From NCBI GenBank assembly GCA_964535825.1, contig CAZHUC010000003.1, positions 62,001 through 126,000 of the forward strand: a DNA stretch of 64,000 nucleotides, read 5' to 3'. Positions within the stretch are counted from its first letter, which is position 1. Each line of letters starts with the position of its first letter. This DNA comes from CAZAQK01 sp964535825 (GTDB lineage: Bacteria > Pseudomonadota > Alphaproteobacteria > Rickettsiales > SXRF01). The notes below the pieces were generated by a model. The model ran no database searches. It was given only the letters and a program-made list of their open reading frames with translations, and was not told the DNA's origin. Positions 51,820-61,024 of this stretch are shown here, in pieces. The position numbers and the translations under genes were made by a program.

Positions 51820-54800
51820 GGCAATCCACCTTTCCGTGCAGGGCAGGGGTGCTTGCTGAATGCAGCTTCCTGCCACTTAAGGTACGCAGCACGACATAGA
51901 ATATCGGTGTAAAGAACAGACCGAAGAAGGTAACGCCCAACATACCGGCAAATACAGTAACACCCATAGCCTGACGCATCTCAGCACCTGCACCACTTGC
52001 GAGCACCAGTGGCAGCACACCCATGATGAATGCGAATGAGGTCATAAGGATCGGGCGAAGCCTCAGGCGGGCGGCTTCTACAGCGGCATTGAATGGCTCT
52101 GCACCTTCCAGCTCGAGTTCGCGGGCAAATTCCACAATCAGAATGGCGTTCTTACACGCAAGGCCTACAAGCACCATCAAACCGATCTGTGTGAAGATGT
52201 TATTATCCACGTTAGGTATGGGCTGCCCTATGATCATGCTGATGATATCGATATAGAACCATTTGATCCACACGCCCACGATGGCAGACAGCAGGCACAT
52301 CGGTACGATCAAGATAACGGCCAGCGGCAGGCTCAGGCTTTCATACTGCGCCGCCAGTACAAGGAACACGAGGAGCACGCACAGCGGGAACACAAAGAAC
52401 GAGGTATTGCCGGCAAGGATCTGCTGGTAGGTGAGATCTGTCCATTCAAAGCTCATGCCTTTAGGTAAGGTCTCACGCGCGATCTGTTCGAGGGCGCGCT
52501 GTGATTCGCCGGTTGAAACTCCCGGGCCGGGCGCGCTGTTCAGATCGGCCGTACGGTAGGCGTTGTAGCGTGCGGCGCGGTCAGGACCGTAACCTTGTGT
52601 TACTTTAAGGATGCTGCCGAGCGGCACCATCTGGCCGCTCATGCTGCGTACCTGCAGGTTGGCGATATCTTCCGCCTGATTGCGATAATCAGCATCGGCC
52701 TGCGCGATCACCCGATAGGTACGACCGAATTTGTTGAAGTCGTTGATGTAAAGCGAGCCAAGATAGATCTGCAGTGTTTCAAAGATACTAGTGACCGGTA
52801 CGCCGAGTTGTTTCGCTTTGGTGCGATCTACATCCACTTGCAATTGCGGTACGTTGATCTGGTAGCCAGTGTAACTTTGCATCGGGTTGAACATCGGAGA
52901 TTGATAGACTTTACCCATGATCGCATTGGCGGTTTCGGCAAGTGCTTCCTCACCAAGGTCAGCACGATCCTGGATCTGCATCTTATAACCGCCACTTGTA
53001 CCAAGGCCCATTACCGGTGGTGGCGGGAACACGGCTACGAACGCATCGGTGATCTCGGCAAATTTCATGTTCAACTGGCCGGCGATAGCCCCGGCAGACA
53101 GTGCACCTGAAGAGCGTTCCTTAAATGATGTCAGCGGGAAGAATACGATACCGGCGCTGGAACTCACCGTAAATCCGTTGATGGAAAGGCCAGGGAAAGC
53201 AACAGAATGGGCGATACCTTCTGTAGAAAGACCGATCTCGGACATTTTGCGCATGACCGCTTCTGTACGGTCAAGTGACGCACCATCCTGCAACTGGGCG
53301 AATCCGATGAGATATTGCTTGTCCTGCCCGGGCACATACCCCACCGGCATTTTCATGAATGCAAAAATGGTAAAGCCGATAAGCAAGGCATAGATGAACA
53401 AGGCCTGTTTCTTATGGCCAAGTACACGGCTAACGCGGTTTGAATATGCGTCACCCCCGCGCTGGAACATACGGTTGAACCAGCCGAAGAAGCGGCCAAA
53501 TACTTTGTCCATCCAGCGTGTCAGGGCGTCTTTAGGTTCATCATGGCCTTTGAGGAGCAGTGAAGCCATGGCAGGTGAAAGGGTGAGGGAGTTGATGGCA
53601 GAGATAATGGTAGAGATCGCGATAGTCAGCGCGAACTGGCGGTAGAATTGGCCAGTCAAGCCACTGATGAAGGCGATCGGTACGAATACGGCAACCAGTG
53701 TGAGGCCGATGGCGATAATAGGGCCGCTTACCTCGCGCATCGCCTGATAGGTGGCATCACGCGGGGACAGGCCGGAGGCAATGTTACGCTCAACGTTCTC
53801 AACCACCACGATGGCGTCATCCACCACGATACCAATGGCCAGTACCAATCCGAATAATGAGAGGGCATTAATGGAGAATCCGAACGCATACATCAGCCCG
53901 AATGTGCCAATGATTGAAACCGGCACGGCAAGCAGTGGAATGATGGAAGCGCGCCATGTCTGCAGGAACAGGATCACCACGAGCACTACCAGCGCCACTG
54001 CCTCCAGCAATGTCATGATCACGGCGTTGATGGAGTCACGCACGAAACTCGTTGGGTCATATACGATGGTGTAATCAACACCTTCAGGGAATTCTTTTTT
54101 AAGTTCTTCCATGGACTCGCGTACACGGTCAGATATTTCCAGTGCGTTGCTGCCCGGTGCCTGGAAGACGCCAAGCGCCACGGCTGGCTTGTTATTGAGG
54201 AGTGAGCGCAGGGCATACTGGTCGCCGCCCATTTCGATGCGTGCTACATCGCCAAGGCGCGTCACCGCACCGGTGCTATCTGCTTTGATGATGATGTCGC
54301 GGAATTCTTCTTCTGTTTGCAGGCGGCCTTGCGCGTTGACGTTCAGCTGCATCATTGTGTCCGGAGTGGTAGGGGATGCACCGATCACACCGGCGGCAAC
54401 CTGAAGGTTCTGTTCGCGGATGGCATTCACCACATCGCCCGCGCTCATGCCGCGCTCAGCCACTTTTTGCGGGTCAAGCCATACGCGCATGGCGTAATCA
54501 CTGCCGCCCCACATTTCCACCATACCAACGCCCTGAATACGGCGCAGGCGATCGCGGATATTGAGAGCTGCGTAGTTACCTAAATATAAATTATCATAGC
54601 GCTGGTCGGGTGAAAGCAAATGCACCACCAGCGTAATATCGGATGAGCTTTTTGCACTCATCACACCGAACTGGCGTACAATGTCCGGAAGGCGAGGTAG
54701 TGCCTGGTTCACACGGTTCTGCACCAGCTGCTGGGCTTTATCAGGATCTGTACCGATGTTGAAGGTAACGGTTAGCTGCATCAACCCGTCAGAGGTGCTC

Positions 54801-55048
54801 TGAGAGGACATGTAGATCATGTCTTCCACGCCGTTTATCTGCTCTTCCAGTGGGGCAGCGACGGTTTCTGCGATCACCTTGGGGTTTGCACCCGGGTAGG
54901 TGGCGGTCACCACTACCGATGGCGGCACCACTTCGGGATATTCCGAAATAGGCAGCTGCCACATGGCAATGAAACCGGAGATGAAGATCAAGAGCGAGAT
55001 CACTGCTGCAAAGATCGGCCGGTCGATGAAGAAACGGGAGATATTCAT
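51812..55048 (-). CDS. RND multidrug efflux permease, HAE1 (AcrB/MexF) family
   Basis: Proton-driven inner-membrane pump of 1078 residues with the duplicated 6-helix architecture of AcrB. N-terminal MNISRFFIDRPIFAAVISLLIFISG, proton-relay Asp pair in LAIGIVVDDAIVVVENVERN (about residue 405), and the C-half motifs SLPLAVILIVPMCLLSA and GLACKNAILIVEFARE (relay Lys) are intact. It belongs with the adaptor and outer-membrane genes on either side; substrates cannot be read from sequence. Confidence 0.96.
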   Translation of the reverse strand: MNISRFFIDRPIFAAVISLLIFISGFIAMWQLPISEYPEVVPPSVVVTATYPGANPKVIAETVAAPLEEQINGVEDMIYMSSQSTSDGLMQLTVTFNIGTDPDKAQQLVQNRVNQALPRLPDIVRQFGVMSAKSSSDITLVVHLLSPDQRYDNLYLGNYAALNIRDRLRRIQGVGMVEMWGGSDYAMRVWLDPQKVAERGMSAGDVVNAIREQNLQVAAGVIGASPTTPDTMMQLNVNAQGRLQTEEEFRDIIIKADSTGAVTRLGDVARIEMGGDQYALRSLLNNKPAVALGVFQAPGSNALEISDRVRESMEELKKEFPEGVDYTIVYDPTSFVRDSINAVIMTLLEAVALVVLVVILFLQTWRASIIPLLAVPVSIIGTFGLMYAFGFSINALSLFGLVLAIGIVVDDAIVVVENVERNIASGLSPRDATYQAMREVSGPIIAIGLTLVAVFVPIAFISGLTGQFYRQFALTIAISTIISAINSLTLSPAMASLLLKGHDEPKDALTRWMDKVFGRFFGWFNRMFQRGGDAYSNRVSRVLGHKKQALFIYALLIGFTIFAFMKMPVGYVPGQDKQYLIGFAQLQDGASLDRTEAVMRKMSEIGLSTEGIAHSVAFPGLSINGFTVSSSAGIVFFPLTSFKERSSGALSAGAIAGQLNMKFAEITDAFVAVFPPPPVMGLGTSGGYKMQIQDRADLGEEALAETANAIMGKVYQSPMFNPMQSYTGYQINVPQLQVDVDRTKAKQLGVPVTSIFETLQIYLGSLYINDFNKFGRTYRVIAQADADYRNQAEDIANLQVRSMSGQMVPLGSILKVTQGYGPDRAARYNAYRTADLNSAPGPGVSTGESQRALEQIARETLPKGMSFEWTDLTYQQILAGNTSFFVFPLCVLLVFLVLAAQYESLSLPLAVILIVPMCLLSAIVGVWIKWFYIDIISMIIGQPIPNVDNNIFTQIGLMVLVGLACKNAILIVEFARELELEGAEPFNAAVEAARLRLRPILMTSFAFIMGVLPLVLASGAGAEMRQAMGVTVFAGMLGVTFFGLFFTPIFYVVLRTLSGRKLHSASTPALHGKVDCHE

Positions 55049-55085
55049 GGGTGGTTGCCTGAGATCAAAGATACTGCGTCAGTGG

Positions 55086-56264
55086 TCATTGTTTGGGCTC
55101 ACCGGCTGCTGGGGCTTCTTCTTTTACTTCAGCGGCAGGTGCTTCCGGTGCGCCGGCTACTGGAAGCTGGTGTTTATCGGTTGCTTCCATCGGCACTTTA
55201 GTTGGTGTGACAGGCATGCCCGGGCGAAGCAGGCGCGTGCTGCTCACCACGATGGTATCGCCTTTTGCCAGACCGCTACGGATGATACGCATACCTTCAT
55301 GCGATGGCCCAAGCTTCACTTCGCGGTAAGCGGTCATGTTATCTGCGCCAACAGCATAGACGTATTTCTTGTTCTGGTCGGTGTTGATGGATTTCTCAGC
55401 GATCAGGATAGCACTTTCCTTGCCGGCAGCGCCCATACGCAGGCGGGCGAACAGGCCTGGTACAAGTTTGCCTTCCTTGTTGTCGAACACGGCGCGTACG
55501 CGGATCGTGCCAGAGGTTACGTTCAGCTGGTTATCGAAAGAATGCACATGGCCTTCATGAGTTTCGTTATTGCCAAGTTCAAGGATCACCGGAATGGAAG
55601 AGAGTTTTGAAACATCGTTGCCAGCGGCAGCAAGGTATGAAAGGAAACGCTGCTCATCGGCTTCAAAATCAGCGTAGATAGGGTCTTGGGATACCACAGT
55701 GGTAAGCACAGGCTGACCTGCATCCACAAGGTTACCGGGTGTTACTTCAACACGGCCTGCCTTACCAGATACCGGTGCTTTTACCTTGGTATAATCGAGA
55801 TTAAGTTGTGCGCGTTTCAGATCGGCTTTTGCAACACTTGCATTTTCTTTGCGTTGGTCATAATCGCGCTGTGATATTGCTTTATCAGCGAACAATGAGG
55901 TGGCACGTTTGAATTCCGCATCGGCCAGCTCATGGCGGGCGCGAGCGGCCTGCGCTTCTGCTTCATACGGGCGTGGATCGATCACAAAAAGCAGATCGCC
56001 TTCCTTGACCATCTGGCCATCAGCGAAATGCACCGATTCCACCATGCCGGGCACGCGCGGACGCACCTGCACGTCATCTACGGCCTTCAGGCGACCGGAG
56101 AACTCATCCCACAGCGTTACTTCTTTTTCCATGGCGTCTGCGACCATCACAGGCATCGCGCCGCCCATCATTGCCATGGGGTTTTGCCCGCCACCAAGAA
56201 TTTGCGGCAGGAAATAATAGCCCGTGCCGGCCAGTATGAGGATGAGCGCTAGTATTTTACCCAT
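55086..56264 (-). CDS. RND efflux periplasmic adaptor (membrane fusion protein)
   Basis: A 392-residue HlyD/AcrA-type adaptor anchored by an N-terminal helix (LALILILAGTGYYFLPQIL) without a lipobox. The lipoyl half-motifs VRPRVPGMVESVHFADGQMVKEGDLLFVIDPRPYEAE and VKAPVSGKAGRVEVTPGNLVDAG surround the alpha hairpin; the beta-barrel follows. The C-terminus is a Pro/Ala/Glu-rich tail. First structural gene of the operon, 37 bases before the pump. Confidence 0.94.
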   Translation of the reverse strand: MGKILALILILAGTGYYFLPQILGGGQNPMAMMGGAMPVMVADAMEKEVTLWDEFSGRLKAVDDVQVRPRVPGMVESVHFADGQMVKEGDLLFVIDPRPYEAEAQAARARHELADAEFKRATSLFADKAISQRDYDQRKENASVAKADLKRAQLNLDYTKVKAPVSGKAGRVEVTPGNLVDAGQPVLTTVVSQDPIYADFEADEQRFLSYLAAAGNDVSKLSSIPVILELGNNETHEGHVHSFDNQLNVTSGTIRVRAVFDNKEGKLVPGLFARLRMGAAGKESAILIAEKSINTDQNKKYVYAVGADNMTAYREVKLGPSHEGMRIIRSGLAKGDTIVVSSTRLLRPGMPVTPTKVPMEATDKHQLPVAGAPEAPAAEVKEEAPAAGEPKQ

Positions 56265-56278
56265 ATAGTATCCGTGTA

Positions 56279-56929
56279 TTAAGCGTTTGTTGTAGTTTCT
56301 GAGAGGTTAGCAAGGCGAGCTTTGAGAGCAGCTTCCGGCGAGATATATTGCAGCATGCCGGGCAGCAGCAGTGTTTTGATGATCGTAAGGTCGTTGCTGA
56401 ATTTCGCTTGCTGGATCACGCCTTCTACATAGGCGATCATTTCCTGCGCGATCAGCTTCACCATGTCTGGTGGGCAGATCTCTGCATCCTTGACCAATCG
56501 TTCAAAATATTCGGAATAGCCCGTGAAGATATTCTCAATGGCGATGCGGAAATTCTCTTCCTGTGTAGAAAGTTCAGAGCCGCAACCTGCGAACGGGCAG
56601 CCAAGTACTTTGCCAGTTTTATCGAATTCTTCTTTTTGCCAGCGGTAGATGAGGCTTGCGTAGCGTTTGAGACGTTCAATAGGAGATAACGAAAGTGCAA
56701 ATGCCTCGTCAAGCACGGGGCGCTTGCTTTCCCAGAACGCCTCAAACGCTGCAACTGTTAACGCAACCTTGGAGTCAAAAAAATGATAGAAGCTGCCCTT
56801 ATGAACACCTGCGCGTTTGCAAATGTCATCCACACTTACAGAGCCGTAACTGGAGTGCCAGATCAGATCCAGCGCTGCTGCCAGTAACTTTTCTTTAGTA
56901 TTTGTGCGATAAGGTTCAGCCGTCATCAT
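56279..56929 (-). CDS. TetR/AcrR-family transcriptional regulator
   Basis: A 216-residue repressor, with helix-turn-helix at about residues 33-61 (VSVDDICKRAGVHKGSFYHFFDSKVAL) and a ligand-binding C-domain with Cys residues (VLGCPFAGCGSE) of the TetR_C type. It is encoded directly before the efflux genes, 14 bases from the adaptor, so repressor and pump share the promoter upstream of 56929. A perfect palindrome lies there and is the likely operator, giving autoregulation together with pump control. Confidence 0.93.
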   Translation of the reverse strand: MMTAEPYRTNTKEKLLAAALDLIWHSSYGSVSVDDICKRAGVHKGSFYHFFDSKVALTVAAFEAFWESKRPVLDEAFALSLSPIERLKRYASLIYRWQKEEFDKTGKVLGCPFAGCGSELSTQEENFRIAIENIFTGYSEYFERLVKDAEICPPDMVKLIAQEMIAYVEGVIQQAKFSNDLTIIKTLLLPGMLQYISPEAALKARLANLSETTTNA

Positions 56930-56948
56930 GGCCGAGTGTTAACACCAT

Positions 56949-56964
56949 TTGACCGGTCGGTCAA
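56949..56964. promoter_or_regulatory. TetR operator candidate upstream of the efflux operon
   Basis: TTGACCG and CGGTCAA form perfect 7-base arms around GT (16 bases), 19 bases before the regulator start codon and inside the only intergenic space (44 bases) between pelG and tetR. TTGACC can also serve as a -35 hexamer, so binding would block the promoter. Confidence 0.75.
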
Positions 56965-56973
56965 GAAGTGTTT

Positions 56974-58392
56974 TTACGCAGTGGCTAACGCATTTTCCTT
57001 ATTAGCTTTGGCATTCAGCGAACCGTTATTGGTGATGAACGCATGGTATGGCAGGCGCTGGATATGCGCATACAGTACCAGTGAGGTCAGGCCAAAGGTC
57101 AGAAGCGATGACAGGAAGTAGCCATAGCCATAATACGGGAAGCCCCAGCCGATGCTGATATAGGTCAGCACCGTATTGCTGATAAGGAAGAAGAACTGGA
57201 TCCACATCGTCACCTTGCGGCAATCGAAGTAAGACAGCACGATCATCTCGAACAGTACCAGTACATGGAACATCGAACCCAGTGTGCCCAGACGGAAGAT
57301 ACCCATCTGCAGGTAATTTACGTTGAACAGGGCAAATATCTGTGCCGCCAGCAGGATCGCCGCCACGCACACTGTGCCTTGTACTACAAGGAAGTTGCGG
57401 GTGCTGTCGATGATCGCATCAATGATGCGCTGGTGATTCTTACGGATGGTGGCAAGTGGCCTGTGCTCCAGAATGTCGTAATAGAAACGCTGGTAACGCT
57501 CGAAGAAACGGGTTTCAACAGAGAACAGGAACACAGCCATAGCGGGTACAATGGTCAGGTACGCGAGGAACATACCGCTGTCATAGTCAGGAAAATAGAT
57601 CATCTTTGAGGGCAGTTCAACACGCTCCGGCGCATAGATCCACATCACCCATTTATCCACCCAGATGGCCATGTTGTAGAAGAGTCCGCCCACTGCAAGT
57701 TCCCAGTATTTGCGGTAATATTTCTTCAGTTCCGTACCACGGGTAAGTTTGTATGGATATTCCGCAAGCACTTTGGCAATGAGTGAGAATACGATCCAGG
57801 CATTGCCGATATTGAAGCCGACCAGCATGCCTACATCGCCGTATGGCGCTTTAAAAAGCTGGGCGAAAACGAAGGCCAGAGCCATACCCACCGCAAAGGA
57901 GCGGGTCACGGAGGTGTAGTCCTTCAGCGCGGTCATGTATACGCCAAGTACCCACACCGAAGAGATCAGTACGAGGTTGGCAATAGCGTTGATACGCATG
58001 CCAATATCAAGGTTCACATACCAGCCGTAATAGATAAGGGCTACAGGCAGCAGGCAGAGATTAAGCAGGATAAGGCTGATGAACAGCACCGTGGGCGTAT
58101 GCGTCACATCCTTCTTATGGATGGAGTCGGCCAGATAGCGTGTGATCACCATGAATACAGGCGCGGCACACACCAGCGAGAAGCCGAAATTATAAATCAC
58201 CACCACACGGAAATTGGTGAGCAGATCGTTATTGAAATATTCAGAATAAAGCAGGGTGATACTGCCGATCGCCAATGCCGTGAACAGCCAAGGGCCGGTA
58301 GAGGCCATGGTGGCATGTGTGTAAGCGCGGAAGATACCGATCAGGTTATCTTTGCGTGAGAGTTTCTTGAGTGCGAATCCAATACCAGCCAT
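56974..58392 (-). CDS. pelG: Pel exopolysaccharide inner-membrane transporter PelG
   Basis: A MATE/Wzx-like polytopic protein (472 residues, about 12 helices) that works with PelD, PelE and PelF to export Pel across the inner membrane. Characteristic PelG text is seen: MAGIGFALKKLSRKDNLIG, AYTHATMASTGPWLFT, VVIYNFGFSLVCAAPVFMVITRYLAD and VETRFFERYQRFYYDI. Last gene of the operon, following pelF by 20 bases. Confidence 0.95.
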   Translation of the reverse strand: MAGIGFALKKLSRKDNLIGIFRAYTHATMASTGPWLFTALAIGSITLLYSEYFNNDLLTNFRVVVIYNFGFSLVCAAPVFMVITRYLADSIHKKDVTHTPTVLFISLILLNLCLLPVALIYYGWYVNLDIGMRINAIANLVLISSVWVLGVYMTALKDYTSVTRSFAVGMALAFVFAQLFKAPYGDVGMLVGFNIGNAWIVFSLIAKVLAEYPYKLTRGTELKKYYRKYWELAVGGLFYNMAIWVDKWVMWIYAPERVELPSKMIYFPDYDSGMFLAYLTIVPAMAVFLFSVETRFFERYQRFYYDILEHRPLATIRKNHQRIIDAIIDSTRNFLVVQGTVCVAAILLAAQIFALFNVNYLQMGIFRLGTLGSMFHVLVLFEMIVLSYFDCRKVTMWIQFFFLISNTVLTYISIGWGFPYYGYGYFLSSLLTFGLTSLVLYAHIQRLPYHAFITNNGSLNAKANKENALATA

Positions 58393-58412
58393 TTTATTAT
58401 TCCTTCAATCTA

Positions 58413-59894
58413 TCAGGCCACGGCCGCATACAGGCTCTGGTAGGCCATATGCTGGTCGTTTTTGTTGTAATATGTTGCAACGCGGCTACGCATAGCCTTG
58501 CTGCATTGTTCATAGAATGCCTTGTCGCGCAGGAGGTACAATATACCATCTGCGAGTGCAGCCGGGTTAGCCAGTGGCACGATCACACCACCTGCGCCCA
58601 GTGCCGGTTTTTCATCGGTTGCACCAAGCACCATTTCGCGGCATGCGCCCACATCGGTTGCAACGATCGGAATGCCAGCCGCACCGGCTTCCAGAATGGT
58701 CAGTGGCTGTGCTTCAGACAGCGAGCTGAACGCCACCACATCGATCTCCGGCAGGTATTCATCGATATTCACGCGGCCAGTGAAGGTTACGGTGTTCTTC
58801 AGTGCCAGGTATTCGGCGAAGTTCATGCATTCACGCGCATAATCGGGATCTTCATCCACAGGGCCCATGATGAGCACGCGGATATCAGGGATCTGTTCAT
58901 GCAACATCGCCACAGAACGCAGGAAACCTTTGATGTCCTTGATCGGTACGACACGGCCAATGAGCGCAACCGTTGGGCGGTCATGCGCACGGCGCGGAAT
59001 GTTGCTGAAACGCTCCACATCGATACCGTTAGGGATGATGCGCATACGATCTTCCGCTGCGCCGTCGGCACGTTGTGCGGACTGGTTACCGGAGAACAGC
59101 GTGATGATAGGATCACACGCGGCATAGGACATGCGTGAATAGTTGGTGAAGGTATCCATCCACATATCGCGCAGGTTCAGGCGTGTGCGGTCGATGGTGA
59201 GTGCTTTAGAGGCGGTTTCTTCCAGCCAGTCAGCCGATGCGATCTCAATACGGCGTTCGCTGGTGTAGATACCATGTTCGGTCAGCAGGGCAGGTTTGTT
59301 CAGCTCGGTCTTGGCACGCGCAGCGAACAGGCCGGCGTAACCGGTAGAAAGCGCATGATAGCTCTTAGCTGGCGGAATATCGGAAAGCAGCATGGAGTAC
59401 AGACCGCCAAGCAGCGCGCGCCATGACCAGAAATAATCAAGGAACGAGCTTTCTACGAAAGACATCTCGTACATTTCGGTGAGCATGTCCCATGCTTCTT
59501 TGCTATCGAGTAGGGTAGCAGCACCCAGCTTGCCTTTATAAGGGGCGAGGGTGGCAATGATCTTATTGAGATCATCTATGCCTGCTTTGCCGGTGGTAAG
59601 TGCCGTGAGCGGCTCTTTAAGTGCCTGCATCAGCTGTTTGGTGGTTTTGCTGTCGAGCGCCTGTACATCGGGCAGGTCCTGCAAATGCAGGTTGGTGAGG
59701 CTCACCACGTTCTTCGGCAATTCATAACGGGCTTTAGGGTTCTCATCGCGCGGCAGGATGCTTACCACATGGAAGGTCAGGTGGTTTTGCTTGGTGATGA
59801 GTTCATGTGTCCAGCTGGCAACGCCGCCGGGAACATAAGGATACGAACCTTCAAGGATAAGGCAGATATCTGCGTTGTTTACAGGTGAGCTCAT
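58413..59894 (-). CDS. pelF: Pel glycosyltransferase PelF (GT4)
   Basis: Cytoplasmic glycosyltransferase thought to polymerise the GalNAc/GlcNAc-type Pel polymer from UDP-sugars. The N-terminal DUF3492 region begins ADICLILEGSYPYVPGGVASWTHEL; the GT-B C-half contains RIIPNGIDVERF, ALIGRVVPIKDIKGFLRS and the nucleotide-binding FSSLSEAQPLTILEAGAAGIPIVATDVGACREM with its conserved Glu pair region. 493 residues, near the family size. Coupled to pelE by ATGA. Confidence 0.96.
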   Translation of the reverse strand: MSSPVNNADICLILEGSYPYVPGGVASWTHELITKQNHLTFHVVSILPRDENPKARYELPKNVVSLTNLHLQDLPDVQALDSKTTKQLMQALKEPLTALTTGKAGIDDLNKIIATLAPYKGKLGAATLLDSKEAWDMLTEMYEMSFVESSFLDYFWSWRALLGGLYSMLLSDIPPAKSYHALSTGYAGLFAARAKTELNKPALLTEHGIYTSERRIEIASADWLEETASKALTIDRTRLNLRDMWMDTFTNYSRMSYAACDPIITLFSGNQSAQRADGAAEDRMRIIPNGIDVERFSNIPRRAHDRPTVALIGRVVPIKDIKGFLRSVAMLHEQIPDIRVLIMGPVDEDPDYARECMNFAEYLALKNTVTFTGRVNIDEYLPEIDVVAFSSLSEAQPLTILEAGAAGIPIVATDVGACREMVLGATDEKPALGAGGVIVPLANPAALADGILYLLRDKAFYEQCSKAMRSRVATYYNKNDQHMAYQSLYAAVA

Positions 59895-61024
59895 GCGCGC
59901 CCTCTTTTAGCTTGTGTTGCAGGCATGGTCTGATTGGTTGCCCAGAAAGACATGGTTTCAGCCAGTGCCGGATTGGTATTCTCAGCATCCACTTTCCAGC
60001 GGCCTTCCTGGGCCATCTGGCGAAGTTCGCTGTAGCGGCCGCAGGCGAACAGCGCCTCGGCGTACCAGTTCATCAATGCGGGGCTCTTATGGCCACGCTC
60101 GATACTTTGACGCAGCCAGTCGATGGCGCGCATCGGTTCATCGCCGCGCATCAGCAGGCGGCCGATCTTTACATGCGTATCGGTATCGGTCGGGCGCAGG
60201 TTCAGATACTCCTGATAGAATTTGAAAGCCTGAGCACGGTTCTCGCGTTCGCGGTCATCATCAAGGATGCCGGTGAAAGCGTAATCATCGTAATGCTCGG
60301 CGATCGCCAGCGTAATGACAGGGTTCTTAGGCTGTTCGTTGTGCAGCTTCACCAGCTTCATCAGGTGGCTTACGAACTGGTTCTCGATCTTACTGATCGC
60401 AGTTGCCGCCTGAATACGGATGCTGTTGCTTTTGTCATTCAATGCTTTCTTGAAAGCAGGGGCAAAGGTCGGATGGAAGCGAGAGGTCATTTTAGACAGA
60501 GCCATGCGCTTCTGCGATTCATTGCCGTACCAGATCACATCAAGGAACGATACAACGCTGTAAGGCTTGCTGGATTCATCGCGGCCTACAAGAATATCTT
60601 CATAGATCTGCTGCGATTCGTTGGTAACCGGAGCAGGGAAGATAGAGTTGAACCATACGGTGAATGGCTGAGCATAGCGCATGTACCAGATATGGAGTAA
60701 TGCACCAAGTAATGTACCGGCCGCACCGAATACACCCAGTGCCAGTGTACTTACAAAGAGCAGCAGGAAAAAGCGGCTCTCGCGCTCAACGCCTGAGAAT
60801 GCCTTGTAAAGCAGGCCTGCAGCCAGTGCCAGTATGAGGTGGAAAACCAGCGCATTGGTAAAGCTGATGGCATCAGCAAAGAAGAACAGCCACGCATTAT
60901 AGCCGTGCAGTACCATGAACAGGGCAGAGGCAATGATCGCCGCCGCGCCGCATGCACCTACATGCCTTTCGTCGTGAATGTCTGCGCCTTCAAAATAGGC
61001 GTGGATGGAATCAGGCTTTTTCAT
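59891..61024 (-). CDS. pelE: Pel inner-membrane protein PelE-like (TPR)
   Basis: A 377-residue protein with three or four N-terminal membrane helices (AAAIIASALFMVLHGYNAWLFFF, ALVFHLILALAAGLLY, FLLLFVSTLALGVFGAAGTLLG) and a helical-repeat C-terminal half in which DTDTHVKIGRLLMRGDEPMRAIDWLRQSIERG and PALMNWYAEALFACGRYSELR look like TPRs. The position between pelD and pelF and the architecture fit PelE. ATG 61024 is chosen, overlapping pelD by 14 bases; the longer frame adds 59 residues without family character. Confidence 0.85.
   Translation of the reverse strand: MKKPDSIHAYFEGADIHDERHVGACGAAAIIASALFMVLHGYNAWLFFFADAISFTNALVFHLILALAAGLLYKAFSGVERESRFFLLLFVSTLALGVFGAAGTLLGALLHIWYMRYAQPFTVWFNSIFPAPVTNESQQIYEDILVGRDESSKPYSVVSFLDVIWYGNESQKRMALSKMTSRFHPTFAPAFKKALNDKSNSIRIQAATAISKIENQFVSHLMKLVKLHNEQPKNPVITLAIAEHYDDYAFTGILDDDRERENRAQAFKFYQEYLNLRPTDTDTHVKIGRLLMRGDEPMRAIDWLRQSIERGHKSPALMNWYAEALFACGRYSELRQMAQEGRWKVDAENTNPALAETMSFWATNQTMPATQAKRGRA

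Noticed and set aside
58371..59138. 255-residue plus-strand ORF opposite pelF
   Set aside because: It is antisense to a clear glycosyltransferase gene; rich in Cys and His and without a ribosome-binding site.
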